From NCBI GenBank assembly GCA_017550335.1, contig JAFZPM010000047.1, forward strand, positions 1 through 64,000: DNA of 64,000 bases. Reading direction: 5' to 3'. This DNA is from Paludibacteraceae bacterium (lineage in GTDB: Bacteria > Bacteroidota > Bacteroidia > Bacteroidales > Paludibacteraceae). A model generated the notes under the pieces. It did not search any database and was not told the DNA's origin. It saw only the letters and a program-made list of their open reading frames with translations. Positions 1 through 8,440 of the stretch are shown one piece after another. Within the stretch, counting starts at the first letter, position 1. The number at the start of each line of letters is the position of its first letter. The position numbers and the translations under genes were made by a program.

Positions 1-228
1 TACATGCTTACAAACGGGGAGTGTGTTCTTTCTCCTCGTTTGGAGTATAATGTTTTATGTTTGGACAAACGGAATTATTTGGGAGATGGAGAGCTAATTA
101 ATGTCAGCGATAATATTTGGAAAGTTCCGAGTCAGTACAAGGAATTTTGGTTGGGAGATGTTGCGCAACCCTGCGAAGATTGTTATGGCAGAAGTTTTCC
201 TCCTATGCATTTCTACGTAGGCAGATAG
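1..228 (+). CDS. C-terminal end of a secreted BspA-like paralog (partial)
   Basis: This reading frame is open from base 1 and is cut by the window edge. Its last 75 residues align with the C-termini of the next two genes: all share the CLDKRNY stretch, a QYKEFW stretch and nearly the same ending PPMHFYVGR. It is therefore the tail of the first visible member of a tandem paralog family. The function is unknown. By analogy with the full-length neighbours it should be a secreted or surface protein with BspA-type repeats. The ATG at base 4 is internal, not a true start. Confidence 0.8.
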   Translation, partial: YMLTNGECVLSPRLEYNVLCLDKRNYLGDGELINVSDNIWKVPSQYKEFWLGDVAQPCEDCYGRSFPPMHFYVGR

Positions 229-257
229 TGTTTCCCGTAGTTGTTGTATCATGTTGA

Positions 258-288
258 TTGGTCAATACCCTTAAATATTCTATATTTG
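258..288 (+). promoter_or_regulatory. Bacteroidetes-type promoter
   Basis: TATATTTG at 281-288 fits the -7 consensus TAnnTTTG. A TTG at 258-260 lies 20 bases upstream, the right distance for the -33 element. The start codon follows at 319. Confidence 0.6.
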
Positions 289-318
289 TGATAAAGTATA
301 ATTCGTCACCGTATCGTT

Positions 319-2460
319 ATGAGGAAAACACTTTTTTATCTTTTCGTTGTAATTTCATTTCTTTCCTTCGGATCTATTGAGGCTAAACAGAAGAATCTAT
401 TCAGGTTGGAGAATGATACCATCCTGCATATCTGTTCCAACCTCTCGGAGATGGACTGTTGGACTTTTGGTGTAAGTGATGATAATAGCCTTTCTCCTTC
501 TGATTATTTTACTACTTATCCCTATTGGCGCATTAAGAACATAGTGATAGACGAAGGGGTTGACTCTGTTTACTTTGGCTTGTATCTTATTTCGACAAAG
601 AGACTGAGTATCCCTTCTTCATTGAAATACTTGTATTTCTTTCAGGAAGTGCCTCCCGGATTGGAAGAGGTACGGTTGAATGCCAAGAATCCCTATTATC
701 GATGGGAGAATGGCACATTGTATAATCGCGATAAGACCCAGCTCTATTTTATGCTGCCAAGTGCGGTGGATTCAGTGTTATACATCCCTGAAACGGTGGA
801 ACAGGTATGGAATATCCCTAGTCGCTATTACCCGAAAGATACGCTTTACTTGAAAGACCTTCCATCGAGACATTGGGAAGGATTCCTAGATCGTTATCCG
901 ATAGACCGTCGTTACTCAAAAATTGTCTTTCCAAAGCATTGTAAGAGATATCCGGAGTATCTTCCTGCTTGCGATTCATTAATCATCCTATCGGAACATT
1001 GCCCGGAATTCTTGACTAGATATGTTATGCCGAAGTTCTATCTGTATTGCCTCTCCGATTCTGCTATAGCGCATATTTTGCAGGAGAATTTGTGGGATGA
1101 TATCGAATGGGGAAGAAGTAGTGGAAGTATTGATAGAGGAAAGATCCATTGCCCCAATTATGATATACGTAAGCGGGATACAAGTTGGATGCGGGATAAC
1201 TATCGCCTGACTTGCGTCACGGGTAGTGACACATTGGAGAATGGCGATTCGATTCCTTCGGGAAGAAGTATTCAGTCGGTGAAGATAGAGGGAATAGCGG
1301 ACGAGAATGTGCGATTCTGCGAGAATAAAGGTCGCTATCGCTTCTATGTCGCCACGTATGACACGTTGTATCAATTGCCGTTGGAGGTCTTTGTGAAACC
1401 AAAGGAGCGGAAGCCTAAACCGAAATGGAGTGATTTCGGCGAGGTGCGTGATTCCGTGTTCACTATCCGTGAGGGGGTGGATTCTTTACTCTATTTGAGG
1501 GATATGCCATCTTCTTTCCGAAAGGTAATCCTCCCGAAGTCAATGCATTATATAGGGACAGACTTCTATTCTATAGGGACCCACATCACTTGTGATAGCG
1601 TGTTTATCTATTCCGACTCGTTAGATGGAGCGGATTATATCGATGCGCATTATTATTACGTGGAGAATGAGCAGCTCTATTTGTCGATTAGACGTTGGCT
1701 TATGGAGAGTGATCGATCGGCCGTGGTCTATTGCCCCAATGCGGATATCCGTAAGCGTGATATGACATTGCAGAACATGAATAAACCTGTTTGGAGGAAC
1801 GGGAAGGGCAATGTGATAAAGGATTTGACGTACCGTCCCAAGGCGTCCTGTTCTTATTTGCAGGTAGAATTGGAGGGGATGAATTACCAGGATTTTTATG
1901 TGTTAGATTGTAATAGGAACCGTTTTTTGAGAAGAGTTTTCATTCGTTTTGTATTTATAAATGATGGTAAAACTGACGAATTGGAGTATGCGGTTTGGAC
2001 CTATGACACGTTGTTGCCTCTCCGGCAAAAGGACACACTTAAATTGGTGAAGCGGGATGGAACGCCTTGGACGGGAGGGTACGATTGGAAAGAGTGTGTG
2101 CTATATTATGTTCCGAAGGGCACAACAAGTCGTTCATTGTTAGACTCAAAGGACTCTATCCTGATGTGGAGGTCGGGCGATACGATTCCTCGTCGGTATG
2201 CAAATCGTTTGGCCATTGGATTAATACTCACAAACGGGGAGTTTGATTATTCGTCTTTTACACATTGTTCTGTGGTATGCCTGGACAAACGGAATTATTT
2301 CAGGGGAGTCTGGGAAAGTGAATTTAGAGATGCCAACAACGGTTGGCTCTGGAAAATTCCGAGGCAGTACAAGGAATTCTGGTTGGATGATATTAGTGAA
2401 TTTGGGCAAGATCATTGTCATAGTAGATATCCTCCTATGCATTTTTACGTAGGCAGATAG
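319..2460 (+). CDS. Secreted BspA-like repeat protein, tandem paralog 2
   Basis: A 713-residue protein of unknown function. It starts with a clear signal peptide (about residues 1-22, ending SIEAKQ). Residues ~75-170 read like BspA-type leucine-rich repeats, with IPSSLKYL, a NPYYRWENGTLYNRDKTQLY segment and IPETVEQV. The chain then seems to hold two related modules, one around 55-355 and one around 370-610. Both contain GVDSL/GVDSV, a segment ending CPN-x-DIRKRD, and a conserved basic or aromatic tail. No T9SS sorting domain or lipobox is obvious. It is flanked by paralogs on both sides, each with its own copy of the promoter. BspA-like proteins are often surface adhesins; that role here is inference. 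Confidence 0.75.
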   Translation: MRKTLFYLFVVISFLSFGSIEAKQKNLFRLENDTILHICSNLSEMDCWTFGVSDDNSLSPSDYFTTYPYWRIKNIVIDEGVDSVYFGLYLISTKRLSIPSSLKYLYFFQEVPPGLEEVRLNAKNPYYRWENGTLYNRDKTQLYFMLPSAVDSVLYIPETVEQVWNIPSRYYPKDTLYLKDLPSRHWEGFLDRYPIDRRYSKIVFPKHCKRYPEYLPACDSLIILSEHCPEFLTRYVMPKFYLYCLSDSAIAHILQENLWDDIEWGRSSGSIDRGKIHCPNYDIRKRDTSWMRDNYRLTCVTGSDTLENGDSIPSGRSIQSVKIEGIADENVRFCENKGRYRFYVATYDTLYQLPLEVFVKPKERKPKPKWSDFGEVRDSVFTIREGVDSLLYLRDMPSSFRKVILPKSMHYIGTDFYSIGTHITCDSVFIYSDSLDGADYIDAHYYYVENEQLYLSIRRWLMESDRSAVVYCPNADIRKRDMTLQNMNKPVWRNGKGNVIKDLTYRPKASCSYLQVELEGMNYQDFYVLDCNRNRFLRRVFIRFVFINDGKTDELEYAVWTYDTLLPLRQKDTLKLVKRDGTPWTGGYDWKECVLYYVPKGTTSRSLLDSKDSILMWRSGDTIPRRYANRLAIGLILTNGEFDYSSFTHCSVVCLDKRNYFRGVWESEFRDANNGWLWKIPRQYKEFWLDDISEFGQDHCHSRYPPMHFYVGR

Positions 2461-2489
2461 TGTTTCCCGTAGTTGTTGTATCATGTTGA

Positions 2490-2520
2490 TTGGTCAATAC
2501 CCCCAAATATTCTATATTTG
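2490..2520 (+). promoter_or_regulatory. Duplicated Bacteroidetes-type promoter
   Basis: TATATTTG at 2513-2520 with a TTG at 2490-2492 repeats the arrangement upstream of the preceding paralog, base for base in the core elements. Confidence 0.6.
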
Positions 2521-2550
2521 TGATAAAGTATAATTCGTCATCGTATCGTT

Positions 2551-4620
2551 ATGAGGGAAAAACTTTTTTATCTTTTCGTTGTAATTTCATTTCTTTCCTT
2601 CGGGTCTGTTGAGGCTAAGCAGAAGAGTCTCTTTAGGGTGGAGAATGATACCATCCTGCATATCTGCTCCAACCTCTCGGAGATGGACAGTTGGACCTTC
2701 TATGAGCGTGATGAAAGTGATAGTCCTTATGAATATTTTATTTCCCCCTTATGGCACTTTAAGAATATTGTGATAGACGAAGGGGTTGATTCTGTTCATC
2801 TTGGCTTGTGTCTTATTTCGGCAAGGGAGCTGAGTATCCCTTCTTCGTTGAGATATTTGTATCTCCCGGAAGTGCCTCCTGGCTTGGAAGAGGTGCGGTT
2901 GAGTGCCAAGAATCCCAACTATCGATGGGAGAATGGTGCGCTGTACAATCGTGATAAGACCCAGCTCTATTTTATGCTGCCAAGTGCGGTGGATTCAGTG
3001 TTGCAATTCCCTGAAACGGTGGAACAGGTATGGTCCATCCCTGATCGCTATTACCAGAAAGGTCTCTCCTTTAGAAATTGGGAAGGATATCCGGAGTGTT
3101 CTCCGAAATACATTCATTACTCGAAAATTGTTTTCCCCAAGCATTGTAAGCGATATCCGGAATATGATCCTTCTTGCGATTCCTTAATCATCCTATCGGA
3201 TTCTGCCGTGGCGCATAGTACAATGGAGGCTTTATGGGAAAGGGAATGTACATATGATGAAAAGTTCAGTTGCCCTAATTCTAGGTTCCATTGCCCTAGT
3301 GGTTATGTTGATTGCCCCAATTATGATGTGCGCAAGCGGGATACGAGTTGGATGCGGGAGAGCTATCGCCTGACTTGCGTCATGGAGGATGGAGACACAT
3401 TGGTGGGTGTCGATACGATTCCTTCGGGAAGGAGTATTCAGTCGGTGAAGATAGAGGGTATAGCGGATGAGAATGTGCGGTTTTATAGGTATTATGATAC
3501 CTATCACTTCTATGTCACCACGTATGACACGTTGTATCGTCTGCCATTGGAAGTCTTTGTGAAACCAGAGGAACGAAAGCCTGGACCGAAATGGAGTGAT
3601 TTCGGCGAGGTGCGGGATTCCGTCTTCATCATTCGTGATGGGGTGGATTCTTTGCCCAATTTGAGCAATATGCCATTTTTCCGAAAGGTGATCATCCCGA
3701 AGTCAATGCATTATATAGGGACCGACATTACCTGTGATAGCGTGTTTATCTATTCCGACTCGTTAGATGGATGGTTTTATGTCTGCTGGAATAGAATCAA
3801 TGCGGTTTATAATTATGTGGAGAATGAGCAGCTTTATTTGTCGTTTAAACGTTGGCTTAGAGAGGAAAGAAAATCAGCTGTGGTTTATTGCCCCAATGCG
3901 GATATCCGCAAGCGTGATATGTCGTTGCAACAGAACACGAATAAACCTGTTTGGAAGGACATGAAGGGCAATGTAATAAAAAAATTCACGTATAATCGTC
4001 CAATAAGGAATGGTACTTTTTTGCGGTTGGAAATAGAGGGAATGGACCCCAAGGATTTGCGTGTGTATAATTTACGAAGGAAACGCCTTGTATACAGATA
4101 TGATGGATGTTTTGTGTTGATAAACGAGGCAAGACCCGTCGAGTTGGGGTATGCGGTTTGGACTTATGATACATTGTTGCCTCTCCAGCAAAAGGACACG
4201 CTCATACCGGTGAAGCGGGACGGAACACCTTGGACGGGATGGCCCAATAGGAAGGAGAGTGTGCTATATTATGTTCCTGAGGGAATATCAAGACATTCAT
4301 TGATGGAATCAGGGGATTCTATCCTGATGTGGAGGTCGGGCGACACGATTCCTCGTCGGTATGCGAACCGTTTGGCGTTTGGATTCATATTCGGAAACGG
4401 GGAGTATAATTCTTCGGGTACAATGGTGTTTGATGTCTTATGGCTGGATAAACGGAAGTATTTTAGAAAAGGATATTTAATTAGTAGTGACAACAGTGAA
4501 AGTGGAATTTGGAGAATTCCGAAGCAGTATAAGGAGTTTTGGATGAGAGGTATTAGGGAATATTTTCCTGATTGTATTCCTATGGCATATTCTTCTATGC
4601 ATTTCTATGTAGGCAAGTGA
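2551..4620 (+). CDS. Secreted BspA-like repeat protein, tandem paralog 3
   Basis: A 689-residue paralog of the preceding gene, with a nearly identical signal peptide (MREKLFYLFVVISFLSFG). The N-terminal BspA-like segment is well conserved. The middle is more diverged, with short gaps and an inserted run rich in CPN/CPS around residues 230-260. The same CPNYDVRKRD and CPNADIRKRD module ends are present. It ends in MHFYVGK, like the other copies. This is the last copy: the next 330 bases hold a minus-strand RNA and no further paralog. Differences between copies are concentrated in internal loops, which would fit diversifying surface proteins, although no selection test was run. Confidence 0.75.
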   Translation: MREKLFYLFVVISFLSFGSVEAKQKSLFRVENDTILHICSNLSEMDSWTFYERDESDSPYEYFISPLWHFKNIVIDEGVDSVHLGLCLISARELSIPSSLRYLYLPEVPPGLEEVRLSAKNPNYRWENGALYNRDKTQLYFMLPSAVDSVLQFPETVEQVWSIPDRYYQKGLSFRNWEGYPECSPKYIHYSKIVFPKHCKRYPEYDPSCDSLIILSDSAVAHSTMEALWERECTYDEKFSCPNSRFHCPSGYVDCPNYDVRKRDTSWMRESYRLTCVMEDGDTLVGVDTIPSGRSIQSVKIEGIADENVRFYRYYDTYHFYVTTYDTLYRLPLEVFVKPEERKPGPKWSDFGEVRDSVFIIRDGVDSLPNLSNMPFFRKVIIPKSMHYIGTDITCDSVFIYSDSLDGWFYVCWNRINAVYNYVENEQLYLSFKRWLREERKSAVVYCPNADIRKRDMSLQQNTNKPVWKDMKGNVIKKFTYNRPIRNGTFLRLEIEGMDPKDLRVYNLRRKRLVYRYDGCFVLINEARPVELGYAVWTYDTLLPLQQKDTLIPVKRDGTPWTGWPNRKESVLYYVPEGISRHSLMESGDSILMWRSGDTIPRRYANRLAFGFIFGNGEYNSSGTMVFDVLWLDKRKYFRKGYLISSDNSESGIWRIPKQYKEFWMRGIREYFPDCIPMAYSSMHFYVGK

Positions 4621-4690
4621 AGCTGAAATGCGGCATGTTTTTGCATCCATGTTATTGCCTTACGAAAGAATCTTTAAATCGGGAATGTCT

Positions 4691-4729
4691 AAAAAAGGCA
4701 AAGGACTTCCTGTAATAGAAAGCCCTTTG
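4691..4729 (-). terminator. Intrinsic terminator of the minus-strand RNA
   Basis: On the minus strand CAAAGGGCTTTC pairs with GGAAGTCCTTTG around a seven-base loop (4699-4729), followed by CCTTTTTT (4691-4698). It is a classic hairpin plus U-tract, placed just downstream of the folded RNA segment. Confidence 0.75.
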
Positions 4730-4858
4730 TCGATTGCGCCTTGCCACCATTTCAGATGACAACACTTGGGGCACGGTCGTCAACGCATAAAAGCGAAGTC
4801 CCCTCTGTGGGTTAAGCCCCCTGGGTGGCAAGGCTTCCAATGGAGAGGCCAGCCGATG
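4697..4858 (-). ncRNA. Structured small RNA, possibly 6S-like
   Basis: No protein fits here, but the minus strand folds convincingly. GCCTTGCCACC (4824-4834) and GGTGGCAAGGC (4738-4748) make a perfect 11 bp closing stem. Inside it GGGGAC and GTGCCCC make a second stem with a small CGC/GCG hairpin, and the RNA ends at a good terminator. A long closing stem, an internal bubble and an apical stem of about 160 nt resemble 6S RNA, and Bacteroidales are known to carry 6S-type RNAs. A weak -7 box (CATATTTG, 4859-4866, 7 of 8 matches) would start transcription near 4855. The RNA call is fairly firm; the family is a guess that a covariance-model search would settle. Confidence 0.55.
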
Positions 4859-4951
4859 CAAATATGCAAAGATTTTATATTCCGTAAAAGGTAAATTCAT
4901 TTTTTGTCTTTCTTTTTTGTAATTTCGTGGTTGTAACGATAATTGGATGAT

Positions 4952-5635
4952 ATGAAGAAAGTGATCGCATTCCTGCGTACGTTGCGGGAGAATAACAATA
5001 CGGAGTGGTTCCATGCCCATCGGAAGGAGTATGAGGAGGCGAAGGATTCCTTTAGCCAGTTCGCCCGTCGGCTGATAGAGGAGACGGGCCGGTTCGACGA
5101 GAGCGTGGCGGGTCTGGAACTGAAGGACTGCACCTACCGCATTAACCGGGACATCCGCTTCTCGGCGGATAAATCGCCCTACAAAACGCATTTCGGGGTC
5201 TTCATCGCCCCCGGTGGCAAGAAGTCGGGTAGGGCAGGTTACTATTTCCACCTCTCCGTGGGTGGTGACTCCTACCCGGACGCAAACATGGTGGCGATCG
5301 GTCATTACTGCTACGACAAGCGGGTGGTGGAGATCGTGCGGGAAGACTTGATGGACGAGCCTGAGAAGTTCGCCTCCTTTGTGCGGACAGGCGAGAAGGA
5401 TGGCTTTTCGCTCGATGATGAGGGCTCGTTGAAGAAACTGCCGAAGGAGTTCTCCGAGTGCAAATACCCTGATTATGCTAGGCTGAAGGTCTATTGCTTG
5501 TCTAAATTCATGTCCGAGGAGGAGGTGTCGGACCAAGAGGAGCTCCTCCAGCATGTGCTGACGCTCTTCCGCCGCAACAAACCCTTCGTGGAATACCTGA
5601 ATCAGGTGATCGATTATGTGAGTGAGGAGGATTAA
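4952..5635 (+). CDS. DUF2461 family protein
   Basis: A 227-residue soluble protein of the DUF2461 (TIGR02453) family, whose biochemical role is not established. Family-typical features are an N-terminal stretch with NNTEWFHAHR, the central RINRDIRFSADKSPYKTHFG segment and a GYYFHLSVGG strand. I chose the ATG at 4952 (MKKVIAFLRTL) over an in-frame TTG at 4943, because homologs start with this helix. TAATTTCG at 4920-4927 is a one-base variant of the -7 box at a sensible distance. The acetyltransferase gene follows after 26 bases on the same strand and may be co-transcribed. Confidence 0.85.
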   Translation: MKKVIAFLRTLRENNNTEWFHAHRKEYEEAKDSFSQFARRLIEETGRFDESVAGLELKDCTYRINRDIRFSADKSPYKTHFGVFIAPGGKKSGRAGYYFHLSVGGDSYPDANMVAIGHYCYDKRVVEIVREDLMDEPEKFASFVRTGEKDGFSLDDEGSLKKLPKEFSECKYPDYARLKVYCLSKFMSEEEVSDQEELLQHVLTLFRRNKPFVEYLNQVIDYVSEED

Positions 5636-5661
5636 GGCCAGAGGTTTTAAAACGTAGCAAT

Positions 5662-6258
5662 ATGGCGAAAATTAAGAGATTATTAAGCCTGTCATTTTGG
5701 CAATCTAAGATACGTAACCGTTCGATAACAAAGAAGTTAGGAAACAATCCTAGGAAACTGAATGTGGGGAAGGATGTCCTCTTCCTCCATCCGCAACACA
5801 TCTATTTCGGCGACCATTGTGTGGTGAATCAGCGCACCGCTTTTTGTCCCCTTCACAATCATATGGGAACGGATTATCCTTCCAAGATCGTAGTGGGAAA
5901 CAATGTGAATTTTGGCGCCTACAACAGGATAGCCTCCGCCTATTCCGTCACCATAGAGGATGATGTGCTCCTCGCCGCGTTTGTCCATATCACAGACCAT
6001 TCGCATGGTTATGAGGATGTTACCCTTCCTATCAGCAAGCAACCCATCATACACAAGGGACCGGTTGTGATCGGGAAAGGAAGTTGGCTGGCGTTCGGAT
6101 GCCATGTCTTGTCGGGTGTGACCATCGGAGAGCATTGCGTGGTGGCGGCGAATTCCGTCGTGACGAAGGATGTTCCGCCCTTCTCTGTGGTCGCAGGCAA
6201 CCCGGCACGTGTGATCAAACGGTACAATTTTGAGACCAAACAGTGGGAACGTGTGTGA
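5662..6258 (+). CDS. Hexapeptide-repeat acyltransferase
   Basis: A 198-residue left-handed beta-helix acyltransferase, probably an O-acetyltransferase of the WbbJ/maltose-acetyltransferase type. Hexapeptide rungs are visible, such as IVVGNNVNFG, VTIEDDVLLA, VVIGKGSWLAFG and VTIGEHCVVAANSVV. It has the usual family ending PPFSVVAGNPARVIK. The likely catalytic histidine lies in HITDHSHGY (around residue 115). Such enzymes transfer acetyl from acetyl-CoA to sugars in surface polysaccharides; the acceptor cannot be told from sequence. It may be transcribed with the DUF2461 gene upstream. Confidence 0.85.
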   Translation: MAKIKRLLSLSFWQSKIRNRSITKKLGNNPRKLNVGKDVLFLHPQHIYFGDHCVVNQRTAFCPLHNHMGTDYPSKIVVGNNVNFGAYNRIASAYSVTIEDDVLLAAFVHITDHSHGYEDVTLPISKQPIIHKGPVVIGKGSWLAFGCHVLSGVTIGEHCVVAANSVVTKDVPPFSVVAGNPARVIKRYNFETKQWERV

Positions 6259-6354
6259 TTGCCCTCGAAAGACTGTGAAAAATGCCAGGATGGTCGTGGG
6301 AGACAATCCTGGCATCGGAAAATGAAAAGAATACAAACGCAAAATGATCTGTCG

Positions 6355-6435
6355 ATCATCCACTCAATTAACCAATTATTTAATCATTCACACAATCACA
6401 TATTTACTCAATCACTCAATCACACAGTCACACGA
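6355..6435 (+). repeat. Low-complexity TCAATCAC-type repeats
   Basis: The gap between the acetyltransferase and the small minus-strand gene is built of imperfect copies of CACTCAAT/CAATCACA. It encodes nothing convincing and may be a decayed simple repeat. Confidence 0.5.
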
Positions 6436-6711
6436 TCACTTTTTAGACGTATACTTCTGTAGCCTTACGAAATCCCCTCCGTCGGTGACGAAGAGCCTGA
6501 ATGCCACAGCGTGCAGCTTATTATCGATGCAGAGATAAGTCACTTCTCTCCAGGAGCTTCTCTGCCTGTTCTTCACTTCCACCAATTCATAGGTGCAACC
6601 ATTGTGTTTCAACTCCTTCTTCTCGAAGTCCACACTCATACACTTTATGTCGAACGCATACGAACTCAGGTATGCCACTGACAACACTATTGTTAAAACT
6701 ACTTTTCTCAT
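6436..6711 (-). CDS. Small secreted protein, unknown
   Basis: A 91-residue protein with a good signal peptide (MRKVVLTIVLSVAYLSSYAF, cleavage near residue 20). The mature part is about 70 residues, rich in charged residues, with two cysteines (KCM, GCTYEL) and a C-terminal YTSKK. I use the ATG at 6711; an in-frame TTG nine bases earlier is less likely. I do not recognise the family. An 11 bp inverted repeat lies about 100 bases upstream (6811-6839). It is probably periplasmic. Confidence 0.6.
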   Translation of the reverse strand: MRKVVLTIVLSVAYLSSYAFDIKCMSVDFEKKELKHNGCTYELVEVKNRQRSSWREVTYLCIDNKLHAVAFRLFVTDGGDFVRLQKYTSKK

Positions 6712-6810
6712 AATCCCCAAATTTTAGTTAATAGTATAAATAATTCACAACCAATGTAAGTTCGACCGCTAGTCTTCCTTTTTGTTTGATATGACAAATT
6801 TATGGCGCTA

Positions 6811-6839
6811 ATCGTAAATAATCTATCGTTATTTACGAT
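6811..6839. promoter_or_regulatory. Perfect 11 bp inverted repeat
   Basis: ATCGTAAATAA (6811-6821) and TTATTTACGAT (6829-6839) are exact reverse complements around a 7-base spacer. The AT-rich stem without a U-tract fits an operator better than a terminator. It lies upstream of the small secreted protein gene and downstream of the membrane protein gene. Confidence 0.45.
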
Positions 6840-6964
6840 ATTATTCTATATTATTCATCGATAAAAACGATTGATTATAGGGTGATAGTTCATTTAGAAG
6901 GGAGATTTTTGATGTGTGCGCTAAGGGCGTTGCGGTCCGTTGATTGGTGTTAAGCTGCTGATTT

Positions 6965-7807
6965 TTATTCGTTTGTGGGATTTTTGTCTGGCTGTTCTTC
7001 GGACGGCTCCCTTTCCGTCGCATCGTCGCCGGTGTCTAGTGAGATTTCTTCCTCATTGGAATCCTCTTCCGCAGGTCTGATGCGTAGGATTGTGTGGGGC
7101 GTCAGATGGAAACGATGTATCAGGTATTCCATCTGTTGGAGGGATTCCGGAAGATTCTCCTCTTCGGGTTTGTCGGCTGGAAAAATGATGTATGCCAGAT
7201 CCTTTTTGAAGAAGAGATTCCGGCAACTGGCTTTCCCTTGGCAGAAGTCCTCCCATTCCGACTCTATCAGGGAAGGATCGGTTGGTGACTCAATATATAA
7301 AGCCACCACGATAAACTTGCGGGACTTGAATTCCGATGGCTTTTCCTGGTTGCGCATATACTTGTCCGTTGTGACAGCCACTTCAAGATCCCACCCTTTG
7401 TCTGTTTTGACTATGCAGTTGAGGGGAGTGGTCGGAACCACTATTTTATTCTCCTTGAACCATCTTCGCATGAAGTCCGCATGTATTCTCATCAGTTTTT
7501 TCGCATATATGAATGATTGGAAATAGGTGGTGATCAGTGCGAAAGGGTATATACATATCGCTGGGCAAAAGAAGCCACCGATGATGGTGACTGGCCAAGA
7601 AGATTCGAAGTCGGGGTTGGTGAGTTTCGTGGCGATCAGTGCGGCCATGCAGATGATCCCTCCGATGGCTAGGATGAGTCCGTACGTGTAGGCGGTTTTG
7701 ATGATCCATGTCTTTTTCGATTGATAATAAGGGACCATACGGATGACTTCCCAAGTCTGTTTGAAATTCAGGTGTTCTCCGTTGATTATCGGTGGCGATG
7801 CGATCAT
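6965..7807 (-). CDS. Membrane protein with two TM helices and an acidic tail
   Basis: A 280-residue protein I do not recognise. Two hydrophobic helices lie at about residues 38-60 and 72-97, close together like a hairpin. They are followed by a soluble domain of ~150 residues with beta-strand character (RKFIVVALYIES, LAYIIFPADKPEE). The last 35 residues are strongly acidic and proline-rich (EEISLDTGDDATERE). There is no signal peptide, so both ends are probably cytoplasmic. It stands alone, downstream of the kor operon terminator on the same strand. Confidence 0.6.
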   Translation of the reverse strand: MIASPPIINGEHLNFKQTWEVIRMVPYYQSKKTWIIKTAYTYGLILAIGGIICMAALIATKLTNPDFESSWPVTIIGGFFCPAICIYPFALITTYFQSFIYAKKLMRIHADFMRRWFKENKIVVPTTPLNCIVKTDKGWDLEVAVTTDKYMRNQEKPSEFKSRKFIVVALYIESPTDPSLIESEWEDFCQGKASCRNLFFKKDLAYIIFPADKPEEENLPESLQQMEYLIHRFHLTPHTILRIRPAEEDSNEEEISLDTGDDATEREPSEEQPDKNPTNE

Positions 7808-7843
7808 GGATGATGTATGGCTTCGTTGTTTCGGGAAAAGAGA

Positions 7844-7875
7844 AAGGGGATGTCTTCTTCCGACGACATCCCCTT
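7844..7875 (-). terminator. Terminator of the kor operon
   Basis: AAGGGGATGTC (7844-7854) pairs perfectly with GACATCCCCTT (7865-7875). On the minus strand the stem is followed by a T-rich stretch. It lies 18 bases beyond the stop of the last operon gene. Confidence 0.75.
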
Positions 7876-7892
7876 ATGAAAAAAAGAATAAT

Positions 7893-8429
7893 TTACTTGA
7901 TGATCTCCATGCCCTTCTTCAAGGCGGCCTCGTTCATTGGAATGAGGTGGTGGTGACGTTCAGGGAGTGTCTTCTTCAGACCCTTGAGAACGTTTTCGAG
8001 TTCAACGATAGGTCTGATTTTCAGAAATCCGCCGAGGAGGATCATGTTGAAGGACTTAGCCGCATTCATTTCGATGCAGGCGTCCATCGCGTTGATCTTG
8101 TGGATGTTGATATCCTTTCTCGTAGGTTCCGTCGTGATACCGTAAGGGTCATAGATCAATGTTCCGCCCGGTTTAACGGTCTTCTCGAACTTATCCAATG
8201 ACTGTTGGTTCAGGATGATGGCCGTATCGTAGGAGTTTAGGATAGGAGAGCTAATCTTCTCATCGCTCAGGATGACGGTCACGTTAGCGGTACCACCGCG
8301 TTGTTCCGGACCGTAGGCAGGCATCCAAGTCACCTCTTTGCCCTGCATCAAACCAGAGTAGGCAAGAATCTTACCCATGGAGAGAACGCCTTGTCCTCCG
8401 AATCCAGCTATGATAATTTCCTCTTTCAT
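7893..8429 (-). CDS. korC: 2-oxoacid:ferredoxin oxidoreductase, gamma subunit
   Basis: The 178-residue gamma subunit completes a four-gene operon (order D-A-B-C) for a ferredoxin-dependent 2-oxoacid oxidoreductase. The N-terminal GFGGQGVLSMGKILA motif is diagnostic of the family, followed by EVTWMPAYGPEQRGG. The subunit is cytoplasmic and helps convert a 2-oxoacid plus CoA into acyl-CoA, CO2 and reduced ferredoxin. Substrate could be 2-oxoglutarate (Kor) or branched-chain 2-oxoacids (Vor). Annotations of this set in Bacteroidales vary, and sequence alone does not decide. The gap to the upstream gene is 11 bases. Confidence 0.88.
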   Translation of the reverse strand: MKEEIIIAGFGGQGVLSMGKILAYSGLMQGKEVTWMPAYGPEQRGGTANVTVILSDEKISSPILNSYDTAIILNQQSLDKFEKTVKPGGTLIYDPYGITTEPTRKDINIHKINAMDACIEMNAAKSFNMILLGGFLKIRPIVELENVLKGLKKTLPERHHHLIPMNEAALKKGMEIIK

Positions 8430-8440
8430 TTCTTCTGATT

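Larger units (their letters stand above)
1..4620 (+). repeat. Tandem array of paralogous genes with duplicated promoters
   Basis: The ends, intergenic gaps and starts of neighbouring genes are nearly identical. Bases 229-318 and 2461-2550 are 90 bp gaps with only a few differences, and the similarity runs into both flanking genes. The repeat period from start codon to start codon (319 to 2551) is 2,232 bp. This looks like a duplication of whole transcription units that continues to the left of the window. Confidence 0.85.

Noticed and set aside
4652..5554. Minus-strand frame covering the RNA and the DUF2461 gene
   Set aside because: The plus-strand DUF2461 protein is recognisable, and the rest is better explained by a structured RNA.
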